Source of the DNA: Pseudomonas syringae
GTDB taxonomy: Bacteria; Pseudomonadota; Gammaproteobacteria; Pseudomonadales; Pseudomonadaceae
Direction of reading: 5' to 3'
Assembly: GCF_021605415.1 (NCBI RefSeq)
Contig: NZ_WKEQ01000025.1
Coordinates: forward strand, 23,199 to 87,198
DNA length: 64,000 bases
Part shown: positions 39,342 through 50,905 of the stretch, one piece after another
Position numbering within the stretch: the stretch's first letter is position 1
Layout of the letters: every line of letters begins with the position of its first letter
Position numbers and translations under genes: made by a program
Notes under the pieces: model-generated
Database searches by the model: none
What the model was told of the DNA's origin: nothing
What the model saw: the letters and a program-made list of their open reading frames with translations, nothing else

Positions 39342-39420
39342 ACTCCGGTCACCTAGCGGTCACAAGAACCTGAATGCTTGAAAGCACTCCATTGCGTTGG
39401 TAATTCCCGGATAAAGCCGT

Positions 39421-39453
39421 AAAAAAGCCGATCAGTCACAGATCGGCTTTTTC
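39421..39453. terminator. bidirectional terminator
   Basis: AAAAAAGCCGATC / GATCGGCTTTTT with a 7-base loop lies between the 39126 gene and the convergent 39471 gene. Confidence 0.88.
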
Positions 39454-39470
39454 GTACCTTGTCACTGCGT

Positions 39471-39686
39471 TCAGCTATTCTTCGCGTTCAGTTTGCGAAG
39501 CTCTTCATAAGTTGCCGACTGTACAAACCAGAAGCCGGAAATAATGCACCAGCTCAGAGTGCCTACAACGAATGTGCCGAGACCGGCGAGAAAGCTGTTG
39601 CTTAGCATCACCAATGCGGCGATCCAGATGACTGCAAGTGCAACATAGAGCACGATGTTGTTTACGCCGATAACGAAGTCTTTCAC
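39471..39686 (-). CDS. small inner-membrane protein
   Basis: This 71-residue product is read from the GTG at 39686, chosen because AAAGGA lies 7 bases upstream; an ATG two codons earlier would sit directly against the ribosome site. Two membrane segments are visible (NNIVLYVALAVIWIAALVMLSNSF; LGTFVVGTLSWCIISGFWFV), with a short charged tail. Function is unknown. Confidence 0.65.
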   Translation of the reverse strand: MKDFVIGVNNIVLYVALAVIWIAALVMLSNSFLAGLGTFVVGTLSWCIISGFWFVQSATYEELRKLNAKNS

Positions 39687-39945
39687 GAGCATTCCTTTAT
39701 TTATGATGTCCTCTGCCACCCCTGCATGGGATGTCAGTGTCGACATCATATTGCCATCTCTGCACTTCCTGCTAGTCGCTTTGTACACTGAATATCAATC
39801 TGGCGCTGGAGAATGCGTCATCCGAAAGCTTCTTCGATTGCAACTTACTCACTCGATGAAAATTCATTACACGCCGGGACTGCTGGCCCCTTGATGTCTG
39901 AAACAACGGCAAACTCCCTTTTTTTCAGAAGGTTAGGACGGCCTT

Positions 39946-40275
39946 ATGCGGATGTTTGTCAAAACCGTTGCAACGCTTTCCTTGTTTTTTCTGGCGTTCG
40001 GGGCGGAGGCGAGGCAGTTGACGAAGAGTCACCGTTTTGCCTGTAGCTGGGGATCGGATATCGCGGCAGGCGCGCAGCAGTCAAAGTTGTCAGGTATTTC
40101 TCTTTACGGCGCCAGGAAGCGTTTGCAGGTGCGCAAGTTCCAGCAACCGTGGATGCGGATGACGGCGATGGGGATTACTGAGCAAACCTACAACAGCGCT
40201 TCACGCCTCAAGCCGGCGGCGGTGAAGCAGACCTATTATGAGCAATGTGTTCGCCATGAGTTGGCGCAGCGATAA
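39946..40275 (+). CDS. small secreted protein
   Basis: This 109-residue protein has a signal peptide (VKTVATLSLFFLAFGAEA). The mature part contains two cysteines (RFACSWGSD, YEQCVRHEL) that could pair, and is basic. AGGA precedes the ATG, and a second ATG two codons on is possible. A terminator follows at 40282. Family unknown. Confidence 0.65.
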   Translation: MRMFVKTVATLSLFFLAFGAEARQLTKSHRFACSWGSDIAAGAQQSKLSGISLYGARKRLQVRKFQQPWMRMTAMGITEQTYNSASRLKPAAVKQTYYEQCVRHELAQR

Positions 40276-40281
40276 AGGTCC

Positions 40282-40311
40282 GAGCCCAGCCGAACACGCT
40301 GGGCTTTTTTT
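40282..40311 (+). terminator. rho-independent terminator
   Basis: GAGCCCAGC / GCTGGGCT stem with a 7-base loop, then seven T. Confidence 0.88.
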
Positions 40312-40447
40312 GGCTCGCTGCCAATCTTGTGTTACTTCTCGCTTTCGCAATTATCCGTCCAGCCGAAGACGAAGCGATCGACCCACGTGTCGAACCGTGT
40401 TTCGTATCTTTCGCTAGTGGCGAGATCACCTATTGAGTTGCAGATTT

Positions 40448-42255
<1,808 letters not shown>

Positions 42256-42259
<4 letters not shown>

Positions 42260-43200
42260 GAGTCTCGTATGCGAGGGATTTTTGTGGGGCCCGCGATCTG
42301 GTTGACGGGTTTACTGTGTAATAAAGCGTCGAGTGCTTTGCGGTAATTCTGTCCACCCAACGCCATGCTGTTGTTGTGGGTTGCACCGGGCACCAGCAGC
42401 AGGCGTTTTGGTTCGCGGGCCGCTGCGAACAATTGTTCGCTGAAGCGTGGCGGCACAAACGCGTCAGCGAGTCCGTGCACAACCAGCAACGGCATGTGGA
42501 TGTCAGCGATCTTGTCGATGGAGTCGAACTTCTGCGACAGCAGCCAGCGTACGGGCAGCGAAGTATTGGCGACGGCAGCGGCGACGTCGGCCAGTGTGGT
42601 GAAGGTGGATTCGATGACTAACCCTTTTACCGGCAGCGGCGAGTGATCTTGCGCTGCCCGCTGGCCCAATTCAGCGGCCAGATCAATCGCCACGGCGCCG
42701 CCGAGCGAATGGCCATATATCAGGCGCTTTGCAGGATCTGGTTGCAACAGCTTGAAGCGTTCCCACGCGACGCGCGCGTCTTCGTAGACGCTGCGTTCTG
42801 ACGGCAGATCGCCAAGACTCTGGCCGAAGCCCCGATAATCGATCGCCATTACCGAATAGCCGGCCGCGCGCAGTTGCTCAATGCGGAACAGCTGCCCGGT
42901 GAGGTTCCAGCGCACGCCATGCAGATAAAGAATGGCCGGAGCGTTGGCCCGTTCCGCCGGCCACCACCAGGCGTGAATGCTTTGCCCGGCCTTGAAACTT
43001 TTCGGTTGCAGATCAAGCTCCTGAACACTGCCAGGCAAGCCGTGATACCAGCTCGCCGTGCCCGGTTCGATCCGAAACAGCAACGTACGCTCGGTATGTT
43101 GCAACACGCCGCAACTCGCCGGTACACCGATAATCAAGGCGACCATGCAGGCGAACGCCAAGCGGCGGCGCCGAAGACGGTTCATGAAGGAGTGGAACAT
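42256..43200 (-). CDS. alpha/beta hydrolase with N-terminal membrane anchor
   Basis: This 314-residue protein has a hydrophobic segment (LAFACMVALIIGVPASC) at residues 14-30 that may be a signal anchor or lipoprotein signal (Cys follows). The catalytic core has YLHGVRWNLTG (oxyanion region), the nucleophile elbow YGHSLGGA with Ser, an Asp in HGLADAFVPP and the His in GATHNNSMALGG. It is probably an esterase or acyl hydrolase of the YfhR/BEM46-like group. The gene is convergent with the ABC exporter, without room for a separate terminator. Confidence 0.82.
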
Positions 43201-43313
43201 TTAGGGGGTTACCGGTGCGCGGACAAAGATTGCTTTTTTAACAGATGCCCGCGCCGGCGCGTGACATTTATGACCAGCGTCATCAGCCAATCTTTACAAG
43301 ATGCTGCAACGGT

Positions 43314-44312
43314 TCAGCTCACCTGCAACACAATCTTGCCGATGTGATCGCCGGACTCCATGTACGCATGCGCCAAATGCGCATCGGTCAGCGCAAAGAC
43401 CTTGTCGATCATCGGCAAACAGCGTCCGGCAGCCAGCGCCGGCCATACGTGTTGACGCAACTGTTCGGCGATCTCGGCTTTTTCATCGGCGGTGCGAGCA
43501 CGCATCAGCGAGCCGGTGACGATCGCGCGTTTGCTGAGAATGGCTTGCAGATCGACGTCCTTGGCATGGGCACCGCCAAGAAACCCCAACATAACCAGCC
43601 GGCCATCCATCGCCAGCGCGCTGATGTTCGCGTTCAGGTAAGAGCCGCCCATGATATCGAGGATCACATTGACGCCTTTACCTTCGGTTTTCTCACCGAT
43701 GACCTTTGCGAAGTCTTGTTCGCGATAGTTGATCGGTTCAGCGTTCAGGTCGCCGACAACGGCGCATTTATCGGCGCTGCCGGCAGTGGCGAACGCTTGG
43801 ATGCCGAACTCCTGGCACAACATCAGGGCTGTGGTACCAATGCCGCTGGTGCCGCCGTGGATCAGCACACGCTGACCTTTTTGGGCGGCGCCGAGACCAA
43901 ACAGGTTGGCCCACACGGTGAAGAAGGTTTCGGGAATAGCCGCCGCTTGTACCCAATCCAGTCCATCGGGAATCGGTAGTGTCTGTCCGGCCGGGACGGC
44001 GCAGTATTCGGCATAACCGCCGCCGTTGGTCAGTGCGCAGACTTTGTCGCCTACCGCAAACTGACCGACACCGTTACCGACAGCTACTACTTCGCCGGCG
44101 ATTTCAAGGCCGGGAATCGGGTTCATGCCCGGTTTCATCGGATATTTACCGGCGCGTTGCAGGGCATCCGGGCGGTTGATGCCGGCGGCATGGACACGGA
44201 TCAAGACTTCGCCTTGTTCCGCGACCGGCACCGGGACGCGTCTGGATTGCAGCACGTCGGGGCCACCAGGCTGGGTGATTTCGATACGAGTCATTTCGTC
44301 AGGCAAGTGCAT
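43314..44312 (-). CDS. NAD(P)H quinone oxidoreductase, PIG3-type
   Basis: This 332-residue product is read from the ATG at 44312, preceded by CAGGAG. It is a medium-chain dehydrogenase without zinc ligands: the GroES-like domain has VLIRVHAAGINRPDALQRAGKYP and PGLEIAGEVVAVG, and the Rossmann domain has VLIHGGTSGIGTTALMLCQEFG. GGSYLNANISALAMDGRLVMLGFLGG is typical of the PIG3 subgroup. It reduces quinones with NADPH. The MFS gene lies upstream, about 60 bases away on the same strand. Confidence 0.9.
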   Translation of the reverse strand: MHLPDEMTRIEITQPGGPDVLQSRRVPVPVAEQGEVLIRVHAAGINRPDALQRAGKYPMKPGMNPIPGLEIAGEVVAVGNGVGQFAVGDKVCALTNGGGYAEYCAVPAGQTLPIPDGLDWVQAAAIPETFFTVWANLFGLGAAQKGQRVLIHGGTSGIGTTALMLCQEFGIQAFATAGSADKCAVVGDLNAEPINYREQDFAKVIGEKTEGKGVNVILDIMGGSYLNANISALAMDGRLVMLGFLGGAHAKDVDLQAILSKRAIVTGSLMRARTADEKAEIAEQLRQHVWPALAAGRCLPMIDKVFALTDAHLAHAYMESGDHIGKIVLQVS

Positions 44313-44375
44313 AGAGTGCTCCTGTTCAGATGTAGTCAGAGTTGCGACCGCGCCGGGACGCAAAAAATCAAAAGA

Positions 44376-45593
44376 TCATGCGTGGCTCAGTGAGTCGCGG
44401 CGCTTGAACAGCGCCGCCAGCGGTTCCAGCAACAACGCCACCACAATCGCGCAACCGGCGATTACGAAAAGCAAACCATGATCGCCGCCACTGGCATTGA
44501 ACAATGCCGAATAGGCAAACCCCGACAGTGCCTGAAACGTGGCGAATGACACCGTGGCGCGGCTCCAGGCCACCTGCTGACGATGATGATTCGGCAGCAG
44601 TTCATGCACACGGGCCAATGCCAGCGGCACGATGCCTGGCGGGAACGAGCCGAGAATCACCGCGAGCATCGCCAATGCCAAAAACGAATGGGACACCGCG
44701 AGCAGCCCCAGCGTAATGGCCTGCACTGCCAGCACCAACCGAATGCTCGTCCGTGCCCCGAGATGATCGGCGAGAAAACCATAACTCACCGGCCCGACGA
44801 TCGCTCCCAAGCCGTACATGATCCACACCAGCGCGCCAATGTGCGCTCCTGCGCCGAGCCCGCGTGCCACGTAGTCGACCAGAAACACCATGGCCGGCAC
44901 CAGACCCGCGGCCATGAATGCGTACTGGGCGAACAACAGATAAACACCTATCGGCGTGCTTGCGTCGGCGTGTGCCTGGTTGTCAACCGCGTGCGCATGC
45001 TGTGGCAGATCCGCAGGCCATCCGAACCAACTCAACGCGGTCAGCACCACTGACAAGGCCCCCAGCCCGAGCCAGGTGGCCTGCAAACCCAGGCTCAGCA
45101 GCGGTGGCACGATTGTCCCTGACCCGGCGATTCCCAGCCCGATGCCGAGAAAAATCGCACCGCTGGCCAGACCCTTGCGCGCCGCCGGGACGTGAGGCAG
45201 CACCGTAGCGGCGACCAGCACCATGATTGCGCCACCGGCGATTCCCGACATCAGTCGCCAGCCGAAAAACCAGCTCACGGACAACGGAAAAGCGCAGGCA
45301 AAAAATGCAGCGGTCACGGCAAGCATCATCAGCCGCAGTGCGTTTTTGTTACCCAGCCGCTGCGCCATCGGCCTGCCCAGCAGGGCGCCGATCAAATAAC
45401 CCACCAGGTTGGCGGCACCAAGGTAGACAACATCGTTGGCGGAAAACCATTTGGCTTGAATCAATGACGGAATCAACGGCGTGTAAGCGAAACGTGCCAG
45501 ACCAATGCTGACCAGGCTGGCGCAGAGGCCCGCGAGTATCGGCAGCCAGACAGCGCTGCGTCCTGAATCGGGCAGATTTGACGACGTACGCAT
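44376..45593 (-). CDS. YbfB/YjiJ-family MFS transporter
   Basis: This 405-residue protein has 12 predicted membrane helices. GLARFAYTPLIPSLI at the first helix and LGAANLVGYLIGALLGRPMAQRLGNKNALRLMML at helix 2-3 mark the YbfB/YjiJ group of the major facilitator superfamily. The substrate is unknown. The gene is divergent from a LysR-type regulator 108 bases away, which probably controls it and perhaps the oxidoreductase downstream. Confidence 0.88.
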   Translation of the reverse strand: MRTSSNLPDSGRSAVWLPILAGLCASLVSIGLARFAYTPLIPSLIQAKWFSANDVVYLGAANLVGYLIGALLGRPMAQRLGNKNALRLMMLAVTAAFFACAFPLSVSWFFGWRLMSGIAGGAIMVLVAATVLPHVPAARKGLASGAIFLGIGLGIAGSGTIVPPLLSLGLQATWLGLGALSVVLTALSWFGWPADLPQHAHAVDNQAHADASTPIGVYLLFAQYAFMAAGLVPAMVFLVDYVARGLGAGAHIGALVWIMYGLGAIVGPVSYGFLADHLGARTSIRLVLAVQAITLGLLAVSHSFLALAMLAVILGSFPPGIVPLALARVHELLPNHHRQQVAWSRATVSFATFQALSGFAYSALFNASGGDHGLLFVIAGCAIVVALLLEPLAALFKRRDSLSHA

Positions 45594-45701
45594 GAGAGCG
45601 ATCCTGTGGAAGGTTTATGGCGGCCAGCATATCGGCTATTGTCGATGCAAATACGCAGCGTTTTTGCGGCAAAGCGATGCATTAACGCATCATGGAGTTT
45701 T

Positions 45702-46577
45702 ATGAATTGGGATGACGCACGGGTGTTTCTGGCCGTCTGCCGCGAATCGAGCCTGCGCGGTGCCGCACGGGTTCTGCGGGTGGATCAGGCCACCGTGGGG
45801 CGGCGCATCGCTGCGCTGGAAAAGTCATTGAGTGCCACCTTGTTTCTGCGTACCTCCGATGGATATGCCCTGACGGCAGTCGGGGAGGCAGCGCTCAGAT
45901 CCGTGGAAAAAATGGAGCATTCGGCACTCGAGCTTGAGCGACAGATTCAGGGCCTGGACGATCGACTGATCGGCAATGTGAAGATCGCCACCACCGACTC
46001 CCTTGCCATCGACTTTCTGATTCCGGCCATTGCCCGTCTACACCGCCGGCATCCGGACGTTCGCGTGCAGCTGGACGCCTCCACACAGATCCTCAGCCTG
46101 GCCAGGCGCGAAGCGGACATCGCCGTGCGCAATACCCGGCCGGATAACCCGGATCTCATTGCCCGACGCATCGCCCGCTGGCCCGTTGGGCTATTTGCAT
46201 CGCAAGAGTATGTCGAGGCCAACGGTGTGCCATCACCGGGCGATGCGTTTGAGGGCCATGATCTGGTGGTGTATCAGCCCTATTTGCAGGGCAGCAAGGA
46301 TCTGACCCTTGTGGCGGAACCGATCACTCGCGGGCGCATTGTCGCAACCCTCGGCTCCAGCCTGCTGGTACGACGTACGATTGCTGCCGGTATCGGTGTA
46401 GGAGAAATTCCGGTGTATATGGGCGAACTGGACGGTTTGATCAGGCTCTGGCCCGAGCGAACGCGAGCGCAACCGTATGAAGTGTGGTTGGTGACCCATG
46501 CGGATTTACGCCATACAGCGAGGGTCAGGGCAGTCATCGAGCAGATCGTCGAGGCATTTGCGCTGGAAAATGAATAG
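45702..46577 (+). CDS. LysR-family transcriptional regulator
   Basis: This 291-residue product is read from the ATG at 45702, preceded by GGAG. The N-terminal winged helix (WDDARVFLAVCRESSLRGAARVLRVDQATVGRRIAALEKSL) is followed by an effector-binding domain (GNVKIATTDSLAIDFLIPAIARLHRRHPDVRVQL). Its divergent position with the MFS gene suggests it regulates that transporter. No specific T-N11-A operator was assigned in the 108-base gap. Confidence 0.9.
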   Translation: MNWDDARVFLAVCRESSLRGAARVLRVDQATVGRRIAALEKSLSATLFLRTSDGYALTAVGEAALRSVEKMEHSALELERQIQGLDDRLIGNVKIATTDSLAIDFLIPAIARLHRRHPDVRVQLDASTQILSLARREADIAVRNTRPDNPDLIARRIARWPVGLFASQEYVEANGVPSPGDAFEGHDLVVYQPYLQGSKDLTLVAEPITRGRIVATLGSSLLVRRTIAAGIGVGEIPVYMGELDGLIRLWPERTRAQPYEVWLVTHADLRHTARVRAVIEQIVEAFALENE

Positions 46578-46872
46578 CTCCGAGCGGCGAAACGGCTGAA
46601 TTGCAAAGCTACGAAGTCTGGCGACATTGCCTACATCTGTGCCGGAATCCGCCGGCTTGTGACAGTGGGAGCCGGGCCTTATCGTTCAGGAAGTCTTCGG
46701 CAAGACAGGACGCTCGAACCGAAGCCATTCATCAAGGACGTGGGCAACCCGGAAAGGTATCGAATTGAAACTCAAGGACGATAGGACACTCTATGCGCAC
46801 GATAGGGAACCGTACGATTCCAAACGATTGCAGCAAAATGACAGGGCGCAAACCACCTACGGTGCTTACTCG

Positions 46873-47313
46873 ATGAGCAATATCACTCGCGAAGAATTCA
46901 ACGCAAGGATCGAAACCATCGAGGCGAGGATGGATGCCCGTGTCGAGGCCACATCAGCAAAGATCGACGCTTTTCTTTTGGCCCAGGCTGAACGTGACAA
47001 GACCTGTCTTGAGAGAGAAAAGACGCAGCAGGAGCGTGACAAGCGTTATGAATTGATGGCCGACCGTGTCACCAAAGCAGCCGAAGGCGCAGAAGCAGCC
47101 GCCCTGAAAGCGGCGAAGCTCAATACTCACTATTGGGCCGGTATCTGCGTGCAGCTGTTAGCCGTGTCGGCAATATTGGTGGGTGCTTACTGCGCCAATC
47201 AAGCCAATATATTGGTCGCGGTGCAAACGACTTTGTCGGCCGTTCAGGCGGGAAAGGACAGCACTGCGCCGGCAACCGACGCCTCATTTTCTTTCCAGGC
47301 ACCAGCACCCTGA
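46873..47313 (+). CDS. coiled-coil protein with a single C-terminal membrane segment
   Basis: This 146-residue product is read from the ATG at 46873 (an in-frame TTG at 46765 with AAAGG upstream would add 36 residues). A long charged coiled coil (TREEFNARIETIEARMDARVEATSAKIDAFLLAQAERDKTC) precedes one hydrophobic helix (WAGICVQLLAVSAILVGAYCANQ) and a Ser/Thr-rich tail. It may be a tail-anchored inner-membrane protein. I know of similar Pseudomonas proteins but not of a function. Confidence 0.6.
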   Translation: MSNITREEFNARIETIEARMDARVEATSAKIDAFLLAQAERDKTCLEREKTQQERDKRYELMADRVTKAAEGAEAAALKAAKLNTHYWAGICVQLLAVSAILVGAYCANQANILVAVQTTLSAVQAGKDSTAPATDASFSFQAPAP

Positions 47314-47357
47314 AACAGAGGCGCCCGGCGGCTTGATTACCGTCGAGCGCATCTCGC

Positions 47358-48080
47358 TCATGGCATCTGCGGCAATTCCTGTGGACGCAGCTCAAACACC
47401 AGCACCTCGGCATCCACGCCGTTGCTCAACGTCAGCGCCTGTTCATCGCGAACCCGGACGCCATCGCCTTCCTGCAACCGGACACCGTTGAGTTCGATGT
47501 TGCCGCGAGCAACGTGAACGTAAGCATAGCGATCAGCCGCCAGGTTCAGGATCGCGCGTTCGTCGCCATTGAACAGGCCGGCGAATACCCGTGCATCCTG
47601 ACGCACGGTTAGTGAACCGTCGGAGCCGTCCGGGGAGATGATCAATTGCAGTCGCCCGCGTTTTTGCTTCGAACTGAAATGCTCCTGTTGGTAGCGCGGT
47701 TTTGCCCCAGCGATGTCAGGCACGATCCAGATTTGCAGAAAGTGCACGGGCTCCTTTGCCGAATGGTTGAATTCGCTATGGGCCACACCGCTTCCAGCGC
47801 TCATCAGTTGCACATCGCCGGGCCGGATCACCGAGCCAGTGCCCAAGGTGTCTTTATGTTCCAGCGCACCTTCGAGCACATAGGAAAAAATTTCCATGTC
47901 GCGATGCGGGTGCTGGCCAAAGCCTTTGCCGGCAGCCACGCGGTCATCGTTGATCACAAGCAGGTCGGAAAAACCTTGTTCACGCGGGTTGCGGTAGCTG
48001 GCAAAGGAAAAGGTGTGGAACGACTTCAACCAGCCATGATTGGCGAGGCCACGATCCGAGGCTTTGCGAAGAGTCAGCAT
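47358..48080 (-). CDS. pirin-family protein
   Basis: This 240-residue bicupin has the pirin metal-site motif FGQHPHRDMEIFSYVLEGALEHKDTLG, with two His and the Glu, followed by PGDVQLMSAGSGVAHSEFN with the third His. The C-terminal cupin is degenerate. Escherichia coli YhhW, a relative, has quercetin dioxygenase activity in vitro; the cellular role is unclear. It is divergent from the GlxA-type regulator, with 250 bases between them. Confidence 0.9.
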   Translation of the reverse strand: MLTLRKASDRGLANHGWLKSFHTFSFASYRNPREQGFSDLLVINDDRVAAGKGFGQHPHRDMEIFSYVLEGALEHKDTLGTGSVIRPGDVQLMSAGSGVAHSEFNHSAKEPVHFLQIWIVPDIAGAKPRYQQEHFSSKQKRGRLQLIISPDGSDGSLTVRQDARVFAGLFNGDERAILNLAADRYAYVHVARGNIELNGVRLQEGDGVRVRDEQALTLSNGVDAEVLVFELRPQELPQMP

Positions 48081-48330
48081 GATGAAATCTCCTTTCAGGA
48101 CGTGAATTCGTCCGAGTGAGGAGAAGGTTAATAGTTATCTGTCGGAGCAATAAGTAGGTGAAAATTGAAAGACTGTCTCGCCATGGTTGACAGTATTGTG
48201 TAGACGGTCACGTTTTTTTTCTGCTTGTGCGCCGGAGTTGGCCATAATGCGTCGGCCGATGGACGCAAATATCCGTGAATCGGTACTTGCTCCAGGGACT
48301 TACTTTTTTGACTGAAGCGATGTTGATTCC

Positions 48331-49281
48331 ATGAAAACCGTGGCAATGGTGCTGTATCCCGATTTTCTTCTGCTCGACATGGCCGGGCCGATGGAGGTGT
48401 TCTCCGTCGCCAATCGTTACTTGAACCCGGACGTTCACTATCAGTTGACGACCTTGGGTACCGAGGCCGGGTCATTGCGTGCTTCCAATGGCGTTCAGGT
48501 GCATGCCGATCGTCACATCGAGGATTCCCGCGAACATTTTGATCTGCTATTGGTACCGGGCGGCCCGGGAGCCTACAACGAACGGCATCCGCCGCTGCTT
48601 GCCTGGCTGCAGGGCGCAATAGGACGTGTCGGGTGTTACGGGTCGATTTGCACCGGCGCATTCGTGCTGGGCCATGCCGGTTTGCTGGACGGCTATCGGG
48701 TCACCACTCACTGGAATTACACCGAGCGGTTGAGCAAGGGTTTTCCGAAGGCAAACGTGGAGACAGACCGGATTTACACTGAGGATCGTAATCTCATCAC
48801 CTCTGGCGGGGTCACGGCCGGCATCGATTTGGCATTGGCGGTGGTCGCACGGGATCACGGCAAGAAAGTTGCTCAGGATGTGGCCAAAGTGTTGCTGGTG
48901 GTGATGAAACGCCAAGGTGGGCAGGCCCAATTCAGTCCGTTGATGGCAGCGGTCGCACCACAGGAAACTTCGGTCACCCGCGTGCAGAATTATTTGCTTG
49001 AGCACCTCGACGAGGCGTTCACCGTGGAGCGCATGGCCGGCTTGGCGAACATGAGCGCCCGGCATTTTGCCCGGGTATTTGCGCGTGAGGTGAGCATGAC
49101 GCCCATGGAGTTTCTACAAAGTGCGCGCATCGACTGCGCGCGCAACCTGCTGGAAACCAGCGATCTGCCGTTAAAAACCGTTGCCTATAAAAGTGGTTTT
49201 GGCAGCGTGCGATATATGCGGACTTTGTTCGGCGAGAAACTCGGCCTGACCCCGGCACAGTACCGTGAGCAATTCAGTTAG
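48331..49281 (+). CDS. GlxA-family (AraC-type) transcriptional regulator
   Basis: This 316-residue protein has an N-terminal DJ-1/PfpI-like domain (VAMVLYPDFLLLDMAGPMEVFSVAN; VGCYGSICTGAFVLGHAGLLDG, with the Cys elbow) and a C-terminal AraC double helix-turn-helix (VTRVQNYLLEHLDEAFTVERMAGLANMSARHFARVFAREV; PLKTVAYKSGFGSVRYMRTLF). This is the architecture of GlxA/FtrA regulators. Because it faces the pirin gene, it may activate it. Confidence 0.9.
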   Translation: MKTVAMVLYPDFLLLDMAGPMEVFSVANRYLNPDVHYQLTTLGTEAGSLRASNGVQVHADRHIEDSREHFDLLLVPGGPGAYNERHPPLLAWLQGAIGRVGCYGSICTGAFVLGHAGLLDGYRVTTHWNYTERLSKGFPKANVETDRIYTEDRNLITSGGVTAGIDLALAVVARDHGKKVAQDVAKVLLVVMKRQGGQAQFSPLMAAVAPQETSVTRVQNYLLEHLDEAFTVERMAGLANMSARHFARVFAREVSMTPMEFLQSARIDCARNLLETSDLPLKTVAYKSGFGSVRYMRTLFGEKLGLTPAQYREQFS

Positions 49282-49450
49282 CGCCAATATGTCCGTTATG
49301 GGCACCCGGATGGCCGTGATCAACCCTCCTTAGCGGTTGTTCCGTCACACAGGACTGCCAAGATAGCGATAACGCTTGGCAAGGAGAGATGCGAGCCCAT
49401 TGAAAGCCCGGAATATCGGTGCTGTCAGTGGCGGCCGCACATGAACAGGA

Positions 49451-50905
49451 ATGACCAGTCTTAACGATTCGACCCCGGCGGCAGTGCTGCACTTTGGCCC
49501 GTACGCCTTTCATTTGCGCCAACGGCTTATCCTCGATGGGGATCGGCAGCTGCGCATGGGCGGGCGTGCCCTGGATATTCTGCAGGTGCTCGTCGAGCGC
49601 GCCGGTCGAGTGGTCAGCAAGGAACAGTTGATCGCACGGGTATGGCCGAGCTCGGTGGTTGAGGAAATCAATCTGCGGGTACACATTGCGGCGTTGCGTC
49701 GAGCACTGGGTGACGGTGAGAACGGCCAGCAATATATCGTCAATGTGCCGCAATGCGGCTACTGCTTCGTTGCTCCAGTGCGCAGCGACAGCGTCGCGCC
49801 ATCGGTTTTCGAGAGCCTGCAAGCGCCGCAGCACAATTTGCCTGCACGGTTGACCCCGGTGATCGGCCGTGACTCGCTGATTGGCGCTATGGTGGGGCAA
49901 CTGCCGTTATGCCGGTTGATGACGGTGTCGGGCCCGGCCGGCGTGGGTAAAAGCACGGTGGCTTTGCGTGCAGCGGAATTGTTGTTGCAACATTTTGAGG
50001 ATGGCGTGTGGCGGGTGGATCTGTCCGTAATCGACGACACCACGCCATTGCTCGATCACGTTCTGCAAACCCTCGATACCGATCTCGCCACATTGGCCAC
50101 GCGTCACACATTGCTGGTGCTGGACAGTTGCGAGCATGTTCGCACAGCCTGCCGGACGCTGATCGAGCGATTGCTCGACATGGCTCCCCGTTTATCGATC
50201 CTGGCCACCAGTCGTGAAGCTTTACGGCTGAGCCAGGAAACCGTTCAACACCTTGCGCCGCTGTGTATCCCTGACGTATCGATGCTGCGTGATGTCAACG
50301 AGGCCATGGCTTATTCAGCGGTGCAGCTTTTTGTCAGCCGGGCCCGCGCCCGGCAACATGATTTTGTCTTGCGCGAGCAGGATCTGCCCGTCGTGGCCGA
50401 TATTTGTCAGGGCCTCGATGGTTTACCGCTGGCCATCGAGCTGGCAGCGGCGCAAGTCGATGCATTTGCGCTGGTGGGGCTTCGGGCACAACTCAGCAAT
50501 GGCTTGCAACTGTTGAGTCATGGCCGTCGAACCGCTGTCCCTCGGCATCAATCCTTGAAAGCCGCGCTGAACTGGAGTTATCAGCGCTTGAGTGACAGCG
50601 AGCAAGCCTTGCTGCAACGACTGTCGGTGTTCGAGGCGGCCTTCACGCTGGAGGCGGCCATGAACTTCATGAACGGCGTACCGCCGCGAATATTGGACGA
50701 ACTCATCGAGCGACTGGTGACGACGTCATTGCTGACAGTGGAGCAGGGCGGTGGCGTGAGGACGTATCGCTTGCTTGCCACCACTCGACATTTTGTGCAG
50801 GAACACCAGGAGTCGTGCAGTTTCGACGTCCTCGATGCGCCTTTGATGGATCGTCATTTTCGAGTGTCAGATACGCAATTCGTCGCGCAGGGTGTCGATC
50901 AGTAG
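49451..50905 (+). CDS. STAND-type regulator: OmpR-like DNA-binding domain plus NB-ARC-like ATPase
   Basis: In this 484-residue protein, residues 13-110 form a winged helix of the OmpR/PhoB (Trans_reg_C) type (RALDILQVLVERAGRVVSKEQLIARVWPSSVVEEINLRVHIAALRRALG). Residues about 135-400 form a P-loop ATPase with Walker A SGPAGVGKST, Walker B TLLVLDSCEHV, the sensor LSILATSREALRL and the GxP motif GLPLAIELAAAQ. It lacks the long C-terminal repeat sensor region of the neighbouring 928-residue paralogue. It is convergent with that gene, overlapping it by 39 bases. Confidence 0.85.
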   Translation: MTSLNDSTPAAVLHFGPYAFHLRQRLILDGDRQLRMGGRALDILQVLVERAGRVVSKEQLIARVWPSSVVEEINLRVHIAALRRALGDGENGQQYIVNVPQCGYCFVAPVRSDSVAPSVFESLQAPQHNLPARLTPVIGRDSLIGAMVGQLPLCRLMTVSGPAGVGKSTVALRAAELLLQHFEDGVWRVDLSVIDDTTPLLDHVLQTLDTDLATLATRHTLLVLDSCEHVRTACRTLIERLLDMAPRLSILATSREALRLSQETVQHLAPLCIPDVSMLRDVNEAMAYSAVQLFVSRARARQHDFVLREQDLPVVADICQGLDGLPLAIELAAAQVDAFALVGLRAQLSNGLQLLSHGRRTAVPRHQSLKAALNWSYQRLSDSEQALLQRLSVFEAAFTLEAAMNFMNGVPPRILDELIERLVTTSLLTVEQGGGVRTYRLLATTRHFVQEHQESCSFDVLDAPLMDRHFRVSDTQFVAQGVDQ